A stretch of 8,149 nucleotides of DNA from Planctomycetota bacterium. Lineage in GTDB: Bacteria; Planctomycetota; Phycisphaerae; WQYP01. Positions 1 through 6,268 of this stretch are shown piece by piece. Under the pieces are notes generated by a model. It was not told the DNA's origin, ran no database searches, and saw nothing but the letters and a program-made list of their open reading frames with translations. Numbering within the stretch: position 1 is the first letter of the stretch; each line of letters opens with the position of its first letter. The stretch spans positions 1-8,149 of the forward strand of contig JAKAZF010000100.1 of the NCBI GenBank assembly GCA_021826605.1, written 5' to 3'. A program made the position numbers and the translations under genes.

Positions 1-1
1 G

Positions 2-115
2 CTTTTTCGCATCACCGATGACCCGCGATTAAACCATCGCCTGGAAATCACGCCGGATGTTCTTTCTGAACAATGCGCGGAGTTGCTGAAAACATTTTTC
101 AAATCGCGGCGGTAA
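2..115 (+). CDS. C-terminal end of an unidentified protein (5' end outside window)
   Basis: The frame is open from the window edge to a TAA at 113-115 and gives 37 residues, beginning LFRITDDPRLNHRLEI and ending KTFFKSRR. The composition is protein-like, with a charged helical end and a basic tail. The other two plus frames stop within the first 40 bases. The run around HRLEITPDVLSEQCAELL loosely resembles the last strand and helix of P-loop kinases of the cytidylate-kinase-like or APS-kinase type, where a 'hydrophobic-N/T-T-D-x-LS-xE' segment precedes the final helix. This is a weak resemblance on a short piece, and I do not name a product. The gene is convergent with the kinase-like gene at 235-1806. 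One minus-strand frame is also open over this stretch, so the call is moderate. Confidence 0.45.
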   Translation, partial: LFRITDDPRLNHRLEITPDVLSEQCAELLKTFFKSRR

Positions 116-131
116 TTCAGCACCAACCGCG

Positions 132-150
132 ACGGCGCGAAGCGCGTTGT
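132..150. terminator. GC-rich hairpin after the partial plus-strand gene
   Basis: ACGGCGCG (132-139) can pair with CGCGTTGT (143-150) across a 3-base AAG loop. That gives 8 pairs including two G.U, starting 17 bases after the stop at 113-115. No T-run follows on either strand, so it is not a textbook intrinsic terminator. Its place between convergent genes makes an mRNA 3'-end structure plausible. Confidence 0.28.
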
Positions 151-175
151 GTCATCAGACAGCAATCCCGCGTTC

Positions 176-199
176 AGCTCAACGCTGCCGCATTGAGCT
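176..199. terminator. 7 bp hairpin in the convergent gap
   Basis: AGCTCAA (176-182) and TTGAGCT (193-199) form a perfect 7 bp inverted repeat around a 10-base loop. It lies 36 bases beyond the stop of the minus-strand kinase-like gene and 61 bases beyond the plus-strand stop. It could end transcripts from either side, but there is no T-tract. Together with the hairpin at 132-150 it is the only structure I see in this gap. Confidence 0.3.
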
Positions 200-234
200 A
201 CGGGGCGTTTGACGTTCGGGTGGGGCCGGCGGCA

Positions 235-1806
235 TTACCCCACGGCACGCACGGTGCGCTGCTGGGCGTGGCGGGGACGCTCTTCAACGCTCTGATCCGT
301 GGTTTCGTGTGCGGAAGCCGGCAGCGGTTCGGGTTCGCGGCCCGCAGCGACTTCCTCGGTCACGCGCTCAAGTCCGCCGAGAATATCGCGAGCCGTGCGA
401 TATTTGATTTTATTTTCATCAGGCGGGCGGAGAATTTCATCAGTCAGCCGCTTGAGGTGCCGCGCCTCCAGACTCTTGGGATCAAAGCGAATAAGTCCCT
501 TGAAATCCGGATTGGAGTGCGGTTTATTCATCTGCACAGCCAGATAAAATAAGTCCACCGCTTTATCCACTTTGTGCAGCCCGCCGCGTAAAACGTCCGA
601 GGTGACCAGACCATTTTCGCTCATGTGATACAGCATGCGTTGAATCTGGGAGGTTTTCATCATCTCTTCAAAAAGCGTGTGCAGCAGGGAATTATCGGAA
701 AATGTTTCACCCACCCGCACCGCAGATCCAAAGTCGATAAATCCAACGCCGTTTTCGGTAATGACAAAATTATCCAACCGCAGATCCAGATGGATCACCC
801 CGATTTTTTCATGCAGCACCGCCAGAAGCTCACAGGATTGCTTGGCGAAATCAATTTGCGAAAGCCCTTCGCCGCCGTTGCGCATCCAGTTCATGTAAAG
901 CGTGCGGACAAAGCCTTTGGAATCATGTTCCACACCCAGGCAGCGCGGCACGCGGTCACAGAACGGCTTGGGCAAATCGCGCTGCAGAATTTTGAGCATC
1001 GCGGCCTCGCGCGTGAGGAAAACCGGGAATATTTTTTCAGTAAATTTCATAGCCCGGCGGCGAATGTCATCCAGTGAAGCGTCGGGGAATTTGGAACGCA
1101 GACGTGACACCACCCGATCCACGGTTGGAACTTGTTTGACAACTACATATTTCTCCTGCTCCATATCTTTGCGTGCCAGATGCACGTGGTAGGTGAAGCG
1201 TTCGGTGGATTCACCGGGCTTTAACAGTTGCACTTTGCGGGCGGTAAGATAATGCACCGGCTTGCCCATGCCGGGGATGGACATACCGAGGATCGGCGTG
1301 CGGACACTCTGCACCGCACCTTCCAGGATAAAGCCCTCCCAGCGGCCGAAGCGCTGGGCAATTTCATTGACCAGCACCCCGTTGGGGGAAACCATAAGCG
1401 CCCGGCCTCCCCAGCGCAGATTCGGAAATACATCTTCCGGAGAAAGAGCTGTTTCCGCAGGCAAAAACAAGTGATAAGGCAGGCCGCGGGCGGTGTTTTC
1501 CATACCATGGGCCACGCTGGAAGTATATTCCGGATCCCGCGCGAAAACCTTGTTCTGGATAAGCTTCACGGATGAGGATTTATCCGCCAGTGATTGCAGA
1601 CGTTCCAGTGAAGCTTTTCTTTCACCTTTTAAAGCCATGAAGTCACCAACCTTCTTTAAGCGTTGTCCGCGATCCGCGGCAATTGTTCTACCAGCCTGCG
1701 CGACATCTCCGCCCGGCGCAGAGCGTTTTACGGCGCAGGCTACCATTCCTTTATCGGAGGCAAACGTATTGGCCATGAGATTTTTGCCGGGGGATTTTCC
1801 CTCCAC
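235..1806 (-). CDS. Atypical protein kinase-like protein with unknown N-terminal domain
   Basis: The product (523 aa from a GTG start) has a divergent protein-kinase fold in its second half. I see a candidate ATP-binding lysine in YVVVKQV (K224), a helix-C glutamate in TREAAMLKIL (E267), a catalytic loop HLDLRLDN (339-346, with D341 and N346) and the metal-binding DFG at 358-360. So the main phosphotransfer residues appear to be kept. No glycine-rich loop or APE motif is recognisable, and the segment after DFG is short. The first 190 or so residues match no domain I know; they include WGGRALMVSPNG and a patch rich in G and P. The last 35 residues are low-complexity and charged. I see no membrane segment or signal peptide, so a cytoplasmic place is likely. 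The substrate is unknown. The start is uncertain: GTG at 1806 is the longest frame, ATG at 1776 is an alternative, and ATG at 1638 (residue 57) is another. None has a strong Shine-Dalgarno. An eukaryote-like Ser/Thr kinase relative is the best reading; a small-molecule kinase is possible. Confidence 0.83.
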   Translation of the reverse strand: MEGKSPGKNLMANTFASDKGMVACAVKRSAPGGDVAQAGRTIAADRGQRLKKVGDFMALKGERKASLERLQSLADKSSSVKLIQNKVFARDPEYTSSVAHGMENTARGLPYHLFLPAETALSPEDVFPNLRWGGRALMVSPNGVLVNEIAQRFGRWEGFILEGAVQSVRTPILGMSIPGMGKPVHYLTARKVQLLKPGESTERFTYHVHLARKDMEQEKYVVVKQVPTVDRVVSRLRSKFPDASLDDIRRRAMKFTEKIFPVFLTREAAMLKILQRDLPKPFCDRVPRCLGVEHDSKGFVRTLYMNWMRNGGEGLSQIDFAKQSCELLAVLHEKIGVIHLDLRLDNFVITENGVGFIDFGSAVRVGETFSDNSLLHTLFEEMMKTSQIQRMLYHMSENGLVTSDVLRGGLHKVDKAVDLFYLAVQMNKPHSNPDFKGLIRFDPKSLEARHLKRLTDEILRPPDENKIKYRTARDILGGLERVTEEVAAGREPEPLPASAHETTDQSVEERPRHAQQRTVRAVG

Positions 1807-1808
1807 GT

Positions 1809-1848
1809 CCGAATAATTCCTATATCGTTGTTATCGGAATAAATTCCG
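1809..1848. promoter_or_regulatory. Pair of near-palindromic AT-rich sites before the kinase-like gene
   Basis: CCGAATAATTCC (1809-1820) and CGGAATAAATTCCG (1835-1848) are similar, nearly self-complementary sequences about 26 bases apart, directly upstream of the GTG start at 1806 of the minus-strand gene. The second is a perfect 5 bp stem (CGGAA/TTCCG) around TAAA. Two related dyads at this spacing could be an operator. I could not place a convincing -35/-10 pair here, so this remains a suggestion. Confidence 0.25.
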
Positions 1849-1898
1849 CAATTTTTTTCGCCACCGCGCCGCGCGGGCTTTTTTTCAACTGGGCGAGA

Positions 1899-1980
1899 TT
1901 GAACCGCGGATTACGCAGATACGGGGCAGATTAATTTGGGGTTGAACCGCGGATGACGCGGATTGCGCGGATACCGATGG
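1899..1980. repeat. Degenerate GAACCGCGGAT direct repeat
   Basis: TTGAACCGCGGAT occurs at 1899-1911 and again at 1942-1954, 43 bases apart. Each is followed by related short units: TACGCAGATACGG after the first, and a 9-base pattern GCGGATGAC, GCGGATTGC, GCGGATACC from 1950 in the second. From general knowledge, intergenic repeats built on GCGGATTACGCAGAT-like units are widespread in several bacterial phyla, but I cannot name a family here. The repeat sits in non-coding DNA and has no coding frame of note. Confidence 0.6.
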
Positions 1981-2144
1981 GACGGGGTTAAGGTAGTTAT
2001 GGCATTGGTGGAACATTTAGTTCTGATTGCGCCGGACAAATATTTATCAGCGATGTGAATCATGTGCCCGGAAGTCTTGAGGCGTAGAGGCCTGGTGTTT
2101 ATCCGCGTATATCGGCGGAAGCCGCGGTTTGTTGCACGGGGGGA

Positions 2145-3722
2145 TTATTTTTCCGACGTTGCGATAAAGCTGCGGACTTCCTGCGCCAATTTCTTTCGCA
2201 TGGGGGCCGGGTGGTAGACCATGTGGCCGCCGCGGAAAAATACTTCATGAATGTTGTCCTGCAGTTGGCGGCTCAAATCCAGATGATCCATGGTGTAAAT
2301 GGTTCCAAAAAAAGGTGTGGCTAAATCAAAATATCCGCTGCATACCAGCACTTTCATAAAGGGGTTACGGATCATGGCACGCTGCAGATTATCCGTCACA
2401 TATAGAAAGCCCATGCCTCCGCCGCCAAAGTGCCAGGGGTAGACATCATCGGAGAGTGTTTTATAGGGAAGATTATTTCGGTATTTCAAATCTTGTCTTA
2501 CATACTGATCAAAAGCGCTGGTAAACGGCGCAATAAATCCAGTCATCGCCGGGTCGTAAGAAGCTGTGCCGCCGGTGGGATTCGGGTTATACCCGGTCAA
2601 TCGCGTATCCATGCGGCCAATGACTTTCCGTTGATCGCGCAGCAAGGATTGTTCAAAAAGTCCGGGCCCGATGCGCAAATCCGCAAGCAAGCATTCCCGT
2701 TTGGATAAGCCGGTATAGCGTGCCAGCGCGGTAGCGATGCTATTACGCTGGGTCGTCGTAAGGTTACTGCCTTGCGCCAGGGCTGAAATGTAATCGGTAA
2801 TGGCCCAGTGTTCCGCCTGTTGCAACGTGCGATGAAAATGCTTTTCCAAATCCGGTGCCAGCTTATGGTGATACCACGCCGCGGCGGTATACGACGGCAG
2901 GAACAGCGGATAGGGCGTGTCATTACCAAAGTTGGGTTCGAGAATCTGGAAATTCAACGCACAGGAAATAAGAATAACACCGTTAAGCGTCATGCCGTCA
3001 TGCTGGGAAAGATAATCCGCCAATCCGCAGGCGCGGGTGGTACCGTAGCTTTCCCCGGCCAGGAATTTAGGCGAACCCCAGCGTTGATACTCGGTGGTAT
3101 ACAGCCGGATAAAAGACGCCACGGAGGCAATATCCTGTTGCACGCCATAAAACTTTTGTCCCGACACTCCCGGGGCCGGCCGGCTGAACCCGGTGCCCAC
3201 GGGATCTACAAATACCAGATCAGACGCGTCCAGCCAGGTCTGGTGATTGGCCACCAGCTTGTAGGGCGGGGGCGTGACATTGCCCCTGGGCGTAAGCTCC
3301 ACGCGCACGGGGCCGGCACAGCCGAGGTTCAGCCATACGGATGCCGCACCCGGGCCGCCGTTGAATAAAAATGTAATCGGTCGCTTATTGCGTTGGGCGG
3401 TTTTGCTGATTTTGGGTTCAGGGTCTTTGGTATAAGCGATAAAGAAAATCCTGGCCTGCACTTTACCGTTGGTTTTCATGGGCATGTAGCCGGTGGTAAC
3501 CGTATAGTGCAGGACCTTTTTATCAATCGTCATTTGGGCGTGCACGACGGAAATGCCGTTGGGGTCGGAATTAGGCAAATGAGCCACGGTTCGGGCGGGC
3601 TTGGGGTGGCGAATCGGACTGGGAGGTCTGGTGGCCATGGGGCCGGCAAAGGCAGTGTTTCCAATCGCTATTGTCGCTGCTGTGAATAATAGAACATATA
3701 TTTTGACTGCGATACGCATCAT
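2145..3722 (-). CDS. Secreted serine carboxypeptidase, peptidase family S10
   Basis: The 525-residue product has the S10 hallmarks in order. NGGPG (121-125) is the oxyanion and substrate-carboxylate loop. GESYG (223-227) carries the nucleophile S225. CSGYFDLATP carries D466 and RGGHMVYHP carries H500, completing the Ser-Asp-His triad. A signal peptide is clear: basic start, hydrophobic stretch KIYVLLFTAATIAIG, and likely cleavage after AFA at residue 26. The enzyme should therefore act outside the cytoplasm, removing C-terminal residues from peptides; the natural substrate is unknown. The length is normal for bacterial members. Two ATGs stand in tandem at 3722 and 3719. GGAG (3731-3728) lies 5 bases before the first and 8 before the second, so the second may be the real start. 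The gene is divergent from dxs and separated by 338 bp from the downstream kinase-like gene, so it is probably its own transcription unit. Confidence 0.95.
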   Translation of the reverse strand: MMRIAVKIYVLLFTAATIAIGNTAFAGPMATRPPSPIRHPKPARTVAHLPNSDPNGISVVHAQMTIDKKVLHYTVTTGYMPMKTNGKVQARIFFIAYTKDPEPKISKTAQRNKRPITFLFNGGPGAASVWLNLGCAGPVRVELTPRGNVTPPPYKLVANHQTWLDASDLVFVDPVGTGFSRPAPGVSGQKFYGVQQDIASVASFIRLYTTEYQRWGSPKFLAGESYGTTRACGLADYLSQHDGMTLNGVILISCALNFQILEPNFGNDTPYPLFLPSYTAAAWYHHKLAPDLEKHFHRTLQQAEHWAITDYISALAQGSNLTTTQRNSIATALARYTGLSKRECLLADLRIGPGLFEQSLLRDQRKVIGRMDTRLTGYNPNPTGGTASYDPAMTGFIAPFTSAFDQYVRQDLKYRNNLPYKTLSDDVYPWHFGGGGMGFLYVTDNLQRAMIRNPFMKVLVCSGYFDLATPFFGTIYTMDHLDLSRQLQDNIHEVFFRGGHMVYHPAPMRKKLAQEVRSFIATSEK

Positions 3723-3768
3723 ATTAACTCCAGCCTATTTACACGTTATAACGCTGTTTGCACGCAAA

Positions 3769-3797
3769 GATATAAGGCCAACGCGGTACATAATCAA
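3769..3797 (-). promoter_or_regulatory. Candidate sigma70-type promoter for the S10 peptidase
   Basis: Read on the minus strand, TTGATT (3797-3792) and TATATC (3774-3769) are separated by 17 bases. Each matches the consensus at 4 of 6 positions. A start near 3762 would give a leader of about 40 bases before the ATG pair, which carries a GGAG. The spacing is ideal but the boxes are imperfect, so the support is modest. Confidence 0.35.
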
Positions 3798-3836
3798 GCC
3801 AGTGCCGTTTGTGCGAATAAATTCTCGCTTTCAATT

Positions 3837-3864
3837 TTGACCCCGCTGGCATATCATCTATACG
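3837..3864 (+). promoter_or_regulatory. Candidate promoter for dxs, abutting the inverted-repeat element
   Basis: TTGACC (3837-3842) and TATACG (3859-3864) are separated by 16 bases. Transcription would start around 3870-3872, which is the left edge of the inverted-repeat element at 3868-4145. If real, the dxs transcript would carry a leader of about 310 bases, nearly all of it the element. The -35 box is good (5 of 6) and the -10 box is weaker. Confidence 0.33.
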
Positions 3865-3900
3865 GTAGGAGCCTGTCCGAGTAATGGCCGGGATTGCGAT

Positions 3901-3999
3901 GGGTCTGAAATGTCCCGTATGCGCGGCGGAGGATCGAGCCGACTCTTAATAATGAGTCTGCGAGATCCGACAACAAAGCAGACGGGGCATTTCAGGCCC
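3901..3999 (+). repeat. Inner long hairpin arm of the element
   Basis: Positions 3901-3918 pair with 3982-3999. There are 16 Watson-Crick pairs, and the other two positions are T opposite G, so a plus-strand RNA would form 18 unbroken pairs. Within the loop GGATC (3931-3935) pairs with GATCC (3964-3968), and GACTC (3941-3945) with GAGTC (3954-3958) around TTAATAAT. The whole piece can fold as one long stem with internal loops. Confidence 0.75.
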
Positions 4000-4002
4000 A
4001 CC

Positions 4003-4101
4003 CCGCAGGGCGGCGTGCTTTTTGGCCCCCCTCTGCGGCGCGGCTCCTCGGAGTACCATCGTGTTGAGGTACGCCATCGTCGCCGCTACTTGATGGGAGC
4101 C
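4003..4101 (+). repeat. Second group of hairpins inside the element
   Basis: CCGCAG (4003-4008) pairs with CTGCGG (4033-4038), and the stem can be extended inward by GG and CT. GGCTCC (4042-4047) pairs with GGAGCC (4096-4101). Between these, GTACC (4053-4057) pairs with GGTAC (4068-4072) around a 10-base loop. With the outer arms and the hairpin at 3901-3999 this gives a multi-branch junction. Confidence 0.55.
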
Positions 4102-4179
4102 AAAAATCACGCCGTCGCAACCCGGCGATTACTCGGACAGACTCCCGGCGGAGTATTAAGGTTTTGTGAGAACTTCATA

Positions 4180-6135
4180 ATGAAACGACTTCTCGACGGC
4201 ATTGAATCACCAGCAGACATTAAACGCCTGACGGTGGATCAACTAACCCAGCTTGCCGGGGAAATTCGCGAAACTATTGTGACCACGGTGGGGGCCAACG
4301 GGGGCCACCTGGCACCGAATTTAGGCACAGTCGAAATTATTCTGGCCCTGCACGCCATATTTGATATGCCGCGCGACCGCCTGCTTTGGGATGTCGGCCA
4401 CCAGTGCTACCCCCATAAACTCATCACGGGCCGCTACAAAAATTTCAGTTCCCTGCGGAAAATGGGCGGCGTTTGCGGCTTCCCTGACCCCAGCGAAAGC
4501 CCCTATGATCTTTTCAGTGTCGGCCACGCCGGCACAGCCGTGAGCACAGCCGTGGGCATGGCACGCGGCGATGCGCTGTTGAATCATGACACGCGCGTGG
4601 TGGCATTTGTCGGGGACGCCTCTATTGTTAATGGTGTAGCGTTTGAGGGTTTGAACAACGCCGGCACGCTGAATCGCCAAATGCTTATTATCCTCAATGA
4701 CAACTCCATGAGCATCAGCGAGCCGCAGGGAGCTTTTGCCGGGTACCTTGAACATTTACGCGTGACAACAACCTATGACGAAGTAAAGCGCCGGGTTCAG
4801 GAACTCCTGGATCGTATTCCTTATGGCCAGCAGATCAGCGACATCGGCGTACACGTGAAACAGGGCATAAAAAATGCCATTGCACCGGGTCATATATTTG
4901 AAGACCTGGGCTTAAAATATTTCGGTCCCGTGGACGGCCACGATTTACCCGGACTGATGGAAAAACTCAACGAGCTGAAAAGCCTCAACGCCCCGGCGGT
5001 TTTGCATATTAAAACCATTAAAGGCAAGGGCTATGAATGGGCCTGTGAAGACCCCACTACATTCCACAGCCCCAAGCCCTTCCGCGTGGAAGGTTGCCGG
5101 GTGGTCATGAATCAAGGCTCAGGGCGATCCTGGACGGCGGCCTTTGCTGATGCCATGACCAATCTATGCCGCAAGCACTCCAACGTGGTAGGCATTACCG
5201 CCGCCATGCCGGATGGCACCGGTATGATTAAACTTAAACCCCTGTTTCCGGATCGCTATTTTGATACCGGAATATGCGAAAGCCACGCCACTGCGATGGC
5301 GGCGGGTATGGCCAAAGCCGGGCTGCGACCGATCGTGGCGGTTTACAGCACCTTTTTACAACGGGCGTTTGATCAGGTATTTCAGGAAGTCTGCCTGCAG
5401 GGTCTGCCGGTGATTTTCTGTTGTGATCGCGCGGGCCTTGTAGGAGATGACGGTGCGGTGCATCACGGATTCTGCGATCTCTCGTTTTTGCGCAGTCAGC
5501 CCGGTATGGTGCTGATTTCGCCATCGGATGAACGTGATTTAATCGGTGCCCTGGATTTCGCGGTAACGCAGGAATCACCGGTGCAGATTCGCTATCCGCG
5601 GGATAATTGCCCGCCTGAACCCTTGGGTGAGCTGGTTCCCTGGACCATCGGCAAGCAGGGCGGAAAATCGCGTGTCCTTAAAGCCGGTGAAGATGCCACG
5701 TTTATCGCCTATGGCTCGGTGGCGTTGCAGGCGCTCTCGGCAGCGCAGTTATTGGAAAATGATGGATTAAATGTTGGCGTCGTGGACGCCCGCTTCTGTA
5801 AACCGTTGGATGGAGCCATGCTCCAGCAGGTATTTGCACTGGGCAAGCCGATCATCACGGTGGAAGATCATTCCGTGGTGGGGGGCTTTGGTTCGGCCCT
5901 GGTGGAATATGCTCAGGCCAACGGGCTTGACGGTCGCATGGTAACCCGCACCGGTCTGCCGGATCGCTTCATTCGCCATGCCAGTCGATCAGAACAATTT
6001 AAGGAAATCGGCCTGGATCCGGTTGGATTGGCTGCCACTGTCCGTGATGCCATCAGCCGCCATGTTGTGTCGGATGCCGGTGCCGCAAAAGGATCAGTCG
6101 CGCCCACGCGGCGCGCTGCACGCCTGCGGGATTAA
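4180..6135 (+). CDS. dxs: 1-deoxy-D-xylulose-5-phosphate synthase (DXS)
   Basis: DXS condenses pyruvate and glyceraldehyde 3-phosphate, with thiamine diphosphate, in the first step of the cytoplasmic MEP isoprenoid pathway. From ATG 4180 the product is 651 residues, the usual size. Seen in order: GGHLAPNLGTVE with H43, GHQ (73-75), GHAGT (115-119), the cofactor motif GDAS(145-148) to LNDNSMSIS (from 172), GPVDGHD (249-255), the glutamate motif ICESHA with E367, YSTFLQRAFDQV (389-400), DRAGLVGDDG (416-425) with HHG, and a C-terminal transketolase-like domain with VEDHSVVGGFG. Three domains are thus complete. GDA replaces the common GDG, and ESHA the common EQHA; both seem lineage variants, since catalytic E367 and H43 remain. 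The frame is open back to ATG 3910, but those 90 residues are encoded by the inverted-repeat element and match nothing in DXS. ATG 4180 starts where family members start, with a weak GTGAG nine bases before it. The gene leads a same-strand run with two envelope glycosyltransferases. Confidence 0.97.
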   Translation: MKRLLDGIESPADIKRLTVDQLTQLAGEIRETIVTTVGANGGHLAPNLGTVEIILALHAIFDMPRDRLLWDVGHQCYPHKLITGRYKNFSSLRKMGGVCGFPDPSESPYDLFSVGHAGTAVSTAVGMARGDALLNHDTRVVAFVGDASIVNGVAFEGLNNAGTLNRQMLIILNDNSMSISEPQGAFAGYLEHLRVTTTYDEVKRRVQELLDRIPYGQQISDIGVHVKQGIKNAIAPGHIFEDLGLKYFGPVDGHDLPGLMEKLNELKSLNAPAVLHIKTIKGKGYEWACEDPTTFHSPKPFRVEGCRVVMNQGSGRSWTAAFADAMTNLCRKHSNVVGITAAMPDGTGMIKLKPLFPDRYFDTGICESHATAMAAGMAKAGLRPIVAVYSTFLQRAFDQVFQEVCLQGLPVIFCCDRAGLVGDDGAVHHGFCDLSFLRSQPGMVLISPSDERDLIGALDFAVTQESPVQIRYPRDNCPPEPLGELVPWTIGKQGGKSRVLKAGEDATFIAYGSVALQALSAAQLLENDGLNVGVVDARFCKPLDGAMLQQVFALGKPIITVEDHSVVGGFGSALVEYAQANGLDGRMVTRTGLPDRFIRHASRSEQFKEIGLDPVGLAATVRDAISRHVVSDAGAAKGSVAPTRRAARLRD

Positions 6136-6268
6136 CTTCGGCCCCACCATCGGCGGGACGCGGACTAAGCGGTTGCGTGAGCACACGGCCCCGCACCGGG
6201 CTTTTCTTCATAGGCAAAATATTCGCCGGGGCATTGCATCGGATGAAACTCCCGATGAAAATGGTATT

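Larger units (their letters stand above)
1807..2144. other. 338 bp intergenic region without a convincing gene
   Basis: The region lies between the kinase-like gene and the peptidase gene, both on the minus strand. It holds the paired dyads at 1809-1848, a GC hairpin followed by seven T's on the plus strand (1864-1885), a degenerate direct repeat at 1899-1980 and a 19-codon open frame at 1999-2058 with weak support. A small hairpin with a GGAA loop (CGGC/GCCG, within 2113-2124) lies just after the peptidase stop and lacks a T-tract. No RNA gene is recognisable. Confidence 0.6.
3868..4145 (+). repeat. 278 bp element with nested inverted repeats (MITE-like or structured leader)
   Basis: The outer arms are 3868-3902 and 4112-4145. 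They match as inverted repeats at 31 of 35 positions (three mismatches and one single-base gap), including a perfect 13 bp core CTGTCCGAGTAAT (3873-3885) with its complement at 4128-4140. Inside lie a second long inverted repeat (3901-3918 with 3982-3999) and a run of smaller hairpins at 4003-4101. I see no transposase and no clear target-site duplication next to the arms. Small non-autonomous transposable elements have this build, and so do large structured RNAs. It lies between a possible promoter and the dxs start at 4180. The dxs frame happens to be open through it, which I take as chance. Confidence 0.8.

Noticed and set aside
73..1816. Several plus-strand open frames opposite the kinase-like gene (73-552, 299-547, 625-1077, 1228-1575, 1493-1816)
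   Set aside because: They are antisense to a protein with clear kinase motifs, give low-complexity or unfamiliar sequences and lack supporting ribosome binding sites.
1864..1885. GC hairpin followed by a T-run on the plus strand, resembling an intrinsic terminator
   Set aside because: No plus-strand gene ends nearby; the stem is only about 5 bp with a 3-base loop, and on the minus strand the run would be upstream A's. It is noted only as part of the intergenic region.
1999..2058. A 19-codon plus-strand open frame (MALVEHLVLIAPDKYLSAM) with AAGG five bases before its ATG
   Set aside because: It is too short, has no known relatives I can recall, leads into no plus-strand gene and is expected by chance in this length of DNA.
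2430..3840. Open frames on the plus strand, and a shifted one on the minus strand, over the S10 peptidase gene
   Set aside because: The S10 frame has signal peptide and catalytic triad; the others are shadows without recognisable motifs.
4003..4101. Possible known riboswitch before dxs, such as a thiamine diphosphate riboswitch
   Set aside because: I could not find the conserved CTGAGA and related core of the TPP riboswitch, and the inverted-repeat build of the element differs from known riboswitch classes.
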